A stretch of DNA of 64,000 nt from Labia minor (taxonomy: Eukaryota; Arthropoda; Insecta; Dermaptera; Spongiphoridae): contig OY720344.1 of the NCBI GenBank assembly GCA_963082975.1, positions 64,818,546 through 64,882,545 on the forward strand, written 5' to 3'. Below are positions 59,883-64,000 of this stretch, piece after piece. Both the position numbers and the translations under genes were made by a program. A model generated the notes under the pieces. It saw nothing but the letters and a program-made list of their open reading frames with translations. It made no database searches and was not told where the DNA came from. Position 1 is the first letter of the stretch; the number at the start of each line of letters is the position of its first letter.

Positions 59883-59945
59883 CACCCGGCGAGTTTCGAA
59901 CCGACGAAATCCACTCGTTAAAACATCTCTCTAGCCACTGTACTA
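59883..59945 (-). pseudogene. tRNA-like / pol III promoter remnant
   Basis: On the minus strand, TGGCTAGAGAGATG (59,924-59,937, A-box-like) and GGTTCGAAACTCGCC (59,888-59,902, B-box) are about 21 nt apart. This is tighter than in a normal tRNA, so it is a degenerate tRNA or the head of a tRNA-derived SINE. A cloverleaf cannot be completed by eye. Confidence 0.4.
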
Positions 59946-60199
59946 TATATGTTTAGATAAAAAATTGTCATTTTTTTACTGTCTTAGCAGGCAGATTTGA
60001 TGTTTTTTATTTTATTTTTTTTTTTTTTGAGAGAGATTAATAAATATCTATATATATTTTATTAAAAATAAATATTTTTAATTTTATTTCGAAATTAAAT
60101 AATAAATTTTAAAATATTTTAAATAAAAAAAAATATTAATACAAATAAAAATGGAGGCCAATTTTGACGTTTTCCATATATAATTTTCAATTAAGAAAT

Positions 60200-60335
60200 T
60201 AATAATGAAGCTGAATGTTTCAAGAGATATCATCAATAAAACTTAATTTTTCTTTATAAATACTATATCTAGTGTGAATTTGAAAAAAATCGTTAGAGCG
60301 GTTTTTGAGAACCAATATATATAGATAGATAGATA
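60200..60335 (-). mobile_element. Helitron-like 5' terminal region
   Basis: The minus strand starts TATCTATATATATTGGTTCTC and continues CAAAAACCGCTCTAACG; the same block is at 22,140-22,270. The 3' end was not found. Confidence 0.35.
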
Positions 60336-60504
60336 TATACAATTTTAGCTAGCATAATAAGATAAGATAATCTTTATTATAAAGATACTATCTTTATTAT
60401 AAAGACATAATGCACTATCATACTTCTTGATTGTAAACGCTTGCTTTGACAATGGCTGCTGACTTCATGGTGAGATTGAGAATTGGCGGCAAAAATTGGA
60501 GCCA

Positions 60505-60585
60505 AAAATTGGCGCCAATATCACTGCCTATATAAGAGGTGACGTGTCCCATCATGGATCGGTCCGCCTGAATCGGAGCAAGCGT
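60505..60585 (+). promoter_or_regulatory. TATA-containing promoter-like segment
   Basis: GGCGCCAAT (60,511-60,519) and TATATAAG (60,529-60,536) lie just before the right inverted arm, in G+C-balanced sequence. The layout is like the promoter region of a retroelement terminal repeat. Inferred only. Confidence 0.3.
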
Positions 60586-60697
60586 ACGGTTACTTGAAAA
60601 CGACTGCAGAATAAGCAGTCGAAAAGTTGTACAATTATTTTAATTTAATAAATAATTTTATACAAACAATGTGGTCTTTTAATAAAAATTCCCTTAA
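60586..60697 (-). repeat. Right arm of a 112-bp inverted repeat
   Basis: GGTTACTTGAAAACGACTGC, AGAATAA loop, GCAGTCGAAAAGTTGTAC, ending TAAAAATTCCCTTAA. It contains a 7-bp stem hairpin at 60,601-60,621 and a GAAAAG in place of the left arm's GAAACG. Confidence 0.8.
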
Positions 60698-60699
60698 GA

Positions 60700-62600
60700 A
60701 ATATTTAAAGATATAATTAGGACTGAGTTATTAAAGCGAGACCCTTACCAAATGTGAAATATTTTTCAACTCTCATTTTAGTTTGTGGTTTGAAGCACTT
60801 AAATCCATAGACTGCTTCTGCTTCTACTGGTGCTATATGTTAGGATGATGGAGCCCTAAAGGAAATCGCTTCTGCGGTTCACTCTTTCTCCCTCCCCCTT
60901 CTCGCATTCGGTTCTCTCCCTTTTTTTCGTTTGTCCGCCTATTTTTTTTTTATGTTCAATATTTTAAATTTTCCGGACGCTATTATCAGGAAGCAAGGTA
61001 GAGGCCATCCTTCACGCGTTTCCAATTTTCTTGTTTGCACCCCCACACCATTCTCTCTTTCATCTCCCATCCCCCAATTCTCCCTATCCACATGCAGTCC
61101 CATTCTGCCTGGTTGGAAACAAAAATCAAAAAAACAACAAGAAGTAATAAATCGTGTTCTTTTGTTTATAAAAAACAGAAACTTATTTGAATTTCTCCAC
61201 CTTGGTCTACCTATATAACATTCCAATTGTTCTCAATTCCCTTTCTTTCCATCCATCCCTCTTATTTCCACATCAAAAATAGAATAAAATTATAAAGAAT
61301 GGTATTTTTTTATAAATCCATTTTCCCGATTCTCAATTTTAACAAAATATAATACAAATTTCAACAAATACATTTATAGAGAAATAAAAAAAAGTCATTT
61401 TAATATTATTATAACTACTGAAAAGCTAAAATATCATATAAATGTACCCATGCAGAAATGTAATTATTTATGTCGTTTGCAATATAAATTTTATATTTGG
61501 ACTTCAACCACCGGTATTAAATTAATATCTGTTAAATCTATTCTATATATGATGTTAATATGCGCCGTGTAATGGTAAATAGTAATTAGTTGTCACAATA
61601 CTCATCTATCTCTAAATATTATGTTTTGAAACTAATATTAAATGATAAATATGATATTACATTTAACATAAACATTTTTTATAATTTAATTTATACGTAA
61701 TATTGTAATTTAAGAATTGCATTATATGTAATATCTTTGCTTTCTATTAATTTTTTGATAATTCTAATAATTATATTGATCTCATTTTCTTGACTTTTCA
61801 TTTTAAATCTCCTTTCAAAGAATATTTATATAAACTAAAACAATAAAATTAAAACTTTTTACTTTCAGAGGATTATGGGAAAGTATTGCTATCATAAATA
61901 ATAAAGAAATCGATTTTGGGCTATACTTTATATGGTCCCAAGATTCTATTTATGACATTATTTATTATTATATTTATATATGTGTGTATGTGGATGAATG
62001 TTTTAGCACCTGCGCTGTTTTTCCGAGTTGACTATAAATACACTATGTATCGATATAGATTTTGAGAAAAATCACATTTCTGATTCCTCTAGGCCAGTTA
62101 TTCCCCAAGTGTACGCTACACGCTCTGGTGGATACAGCAGCTTTCCAAGAGGGGACGGTGATGTCCAGAGGTGCAAATTGAATTGTCTTTTTAATCTGAG
62201 TACAATAAAATAGTTTCATAATTTCAAACATTAATGCTTGTAATTTACACCTTTTTACGAACATTTAATACATATAATTTATCTTTTTCTGTTTAAATTA
62301 AAAAAACAATTAATTTCCATAGGACTCTGAGAAATATTTATCCTTGAAAGGATGTAGACCAAATAATTTTAGAATCCACTGCTCAATCCGTAAAACCAAA
62401 ATATTTTCTATTAAATATTTAAAATAAATTAAAAGATTTTTAATTTTTAAAATTAATGCTTTTTATTTTGTTATTTTGTTATTACTGAAATATCTGTTCA
62501 ATTGGATAAATGATATATTAATAGAAATTCTAGTTATTCAGAAAAAAACCAAAAATCTTAATTTTATATCTATTTTTATAACATTATATCAAAATGAGAT

Positions 62601-62603
<3 letters not shown>
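60700..62603. other. Stretch without a supported gene
   Basis: The block 60,760-61,260 is G+C-balanced; overlapping 95-codon frames on both strands there are not supported by any motif. At about 62,092, GGCCAGTTATTCCCCAAGTG resembles a hAT-type CAGTGATTCCCAA end, but no partner end was seen. Confidence 0.35.

Positions 62604-62651
<48 letters not shown>
62604..62651. repeat. (TA)n microsatellite
   Basis: About 23 TA units. Confidence 0.95.
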
Positions 62652-62652
<1 letters not shown>

Positions 62653-64000
62653 ATGTATGTAAATTCATGAACAACGTTTTTTTAATTTTTATTAGGGCAG
62701 ATGTTTCAAAAGCTGAAATATATTATTTGCGGATATGTTAGAAAAAAAATCCTATATTGGGTTAAAAGGATCGAATTGAAGAGGGCAGAGTTTTGGGGGT
62801 TGAGGTCATGTTGTGGATATCTAAATAGAATCAGTATGCATGTAAGTGCAGTTATTTCCCGGGACAATATTTATGTGCCGATGGCTGGCGGGTGTGCGCT
62901 CCCGTCCCTGAATAGGGGACATTCTGTTTTCAGTCTGTGATTGATCAGATGGAGGCTTTTGGGGTTTTCGAGTTCGGCTCTGTTAGAAATGGGGTTGTCC
63001 CCCTTGATTCATTCATTCACTAACTAGTAAAGTCCCTAACCATAGCCTGGTGATTGTTAATCAGACAAACAAGTGTTGCGATCGAATGTGTCCCGGAGTT
63101 TTCACATAAAACAAACCAGACTGGCGTCAATTTATAAGCCTAAAGATCTATAGATATAAACTCCACAGAAATAACTTTAAATAACTTTTTCCATAATAAA
63201 TATATATGTCAGATAAAAATGTTGGATGGTAATTAGCTACTGAATGCTAAAAAATAATTCATAGTCTTGCAAAACTACTTTGAAATATTAAATATATTTG
63301 TAATAAGTTAATCTTTCTAGATATACTATTGTTTAACTCTTCAATTAAAACATCATTCCATTCAATATACATAATTTTATAAAATATTAAACTAAATAGT
63401 TTTTAAATAGCTCAATAAGGAAAATTTTTCAAGATTTCTACCGTTTCTTTATATTTTTTTACATCTATTCAACAAAATGAAAGAAATAAGAAATTTGTCG
63501 TATATTGACTGAAAGGGATCATGTGTTTCATTTGAACATCAAAGGATGAATAGAGCATTCAGTAAGTTTAGTGGTGATCATTCATTGGCAGTTTATTTCA
63601 ATCAAAGACTTTTTGAATGAAGTAATGAAATTTCATTTAGCAAATGGTTAAAATGATAAGATCTTAACTGAAATACTTATTTATTTTTAAATATTTAAAT
63701 ATTTATTTCTTCAATGGAAGATTTCTTTATATAAGAAGAACTTCTAGAAACTAAATATGTGGCATTTTATTTCAATAGAAGATTAAAATGACAGTGTATT
63801 TTGATTTTAAAGCTATATATATATAATAAAATGTATTATAATAGAATATTATTATTCTATAAAATCACTTTTAATCAAAATACATTATAAAATTATATAT
63901 AGGAGATAGTAATTTGCGAACTCATCTGTTTTCAAAATAGTCAGATTTTTTAGATTAAAAATTAGTAACAGGATAATGATTTTATGTGAAAGGGATAGAA
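62652..64000. other. AT-rich stretch; G+C-balanced block at 62,690-63,150
   Basis: A 79-codon plus frame with ATG (62,701-62,940) lies in the block; the peptide is not recognised and is not called. The remainder is A/T-rich. Confidence 0.4.

Noticed and set aside
60586..60627. Hammerhead ribozyme in the inverted arm
   Set aside because: A GAAA-type core lies after the hairpin, but the CTGATGA core strand is not present in either arm.
60931..61226. Two 95-codon frames on opposite strands
   Set aside because: Mutual shadows with no recognisable domain.
62080..62200. GGCCAGTTATTCCCCAAGTG as a hAT terminal repeat
   Set aside because: Only one end is visible and the similarity is short.

Overview
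This is eukaryotic, almost certainly metazoan, nuclear DNA. It is very AT-rich (by eye roughly three quarters A+T; not computed). No host gene with a convincing exon chain was found. The identifiable content is mobile DNA: rolling-circle Helitrons, several LINE lineages (one R1-like, one jockey-like), hAT, mariner and pogo/Tigger DNA transposons, Penelope-like inverted structures, short non-autonomous repeats and microsatellites. The mix of R1/jockey-type LINEs, mariner, pogo and Helitrons whose 5' ends read TCTATATATA suggests an invertebrate, most likely an arthropod. There is no single-copy gene to fix the species. The window is probably a gene desert or the inside of a very large intron.

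Layout. 1-2,600: two Helitrons abut head to tail on the minus strand. 2,600-5,720: anonymous AT-rich DNA. 5,720-9,350: a decayed hAT transposon with an inserted pair of facing short repeats forming a palindrome of about 1.2 kb. 9,350-12,150: AT-rich DNA with one unassigned coding remnant. 12,150-17,060: a dense nest of LINE remnants, a Helitron, a hAT MITE and a pogo/Tigger element. 18,995-19,220: one end of a second pogo-like element. 22,100-23,700 and 26,900-27,800: more LINE/Helitron chimeras. 28,600-29,740: hAT-like and LINE scraps. 32,280-34,070: one short repeat and a 771-bp hAT with a perfect 8-bp target duplication. 36,170-36,690: a LINE tail beside an inverted Penelope-like pair. 38,440-38,960: a G+C-richer block. 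39,970-45,040: fold-back repeat, THAP-like micro-ORF, mariner remnant, poly-C run and another short repeat. 46,190-47,050: jockey-like LINE. 49,610-50,980: MITE and second hAT copy. 53,270-57,560: two Helitrons carrying LINE sequence. 57,775-60,700: a region bounded by 112-bp inverted repeats. The rest is AT-rich DNA with a few G+C-balanced blocks.

How the parts relate. The main story is nesting. A Helitron family always ends in two hairpins plus CTAG, carries different 5' ends, and has carried a LINE 3' end with it. One copy (14,217-15,683) has an uninterrupted empty site inside another copy (junction 56,799/56,800), which fixes its borders to the base and shows A/T insertion without target duplication. 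A hAT MITE landed in this chimera before it was copied again. A pogo/Tigger insertion at 12,989-13,497 likewise has an uninserted counterpart near 58,530. None of the transposase or reverse transcriptase frames looks intact.
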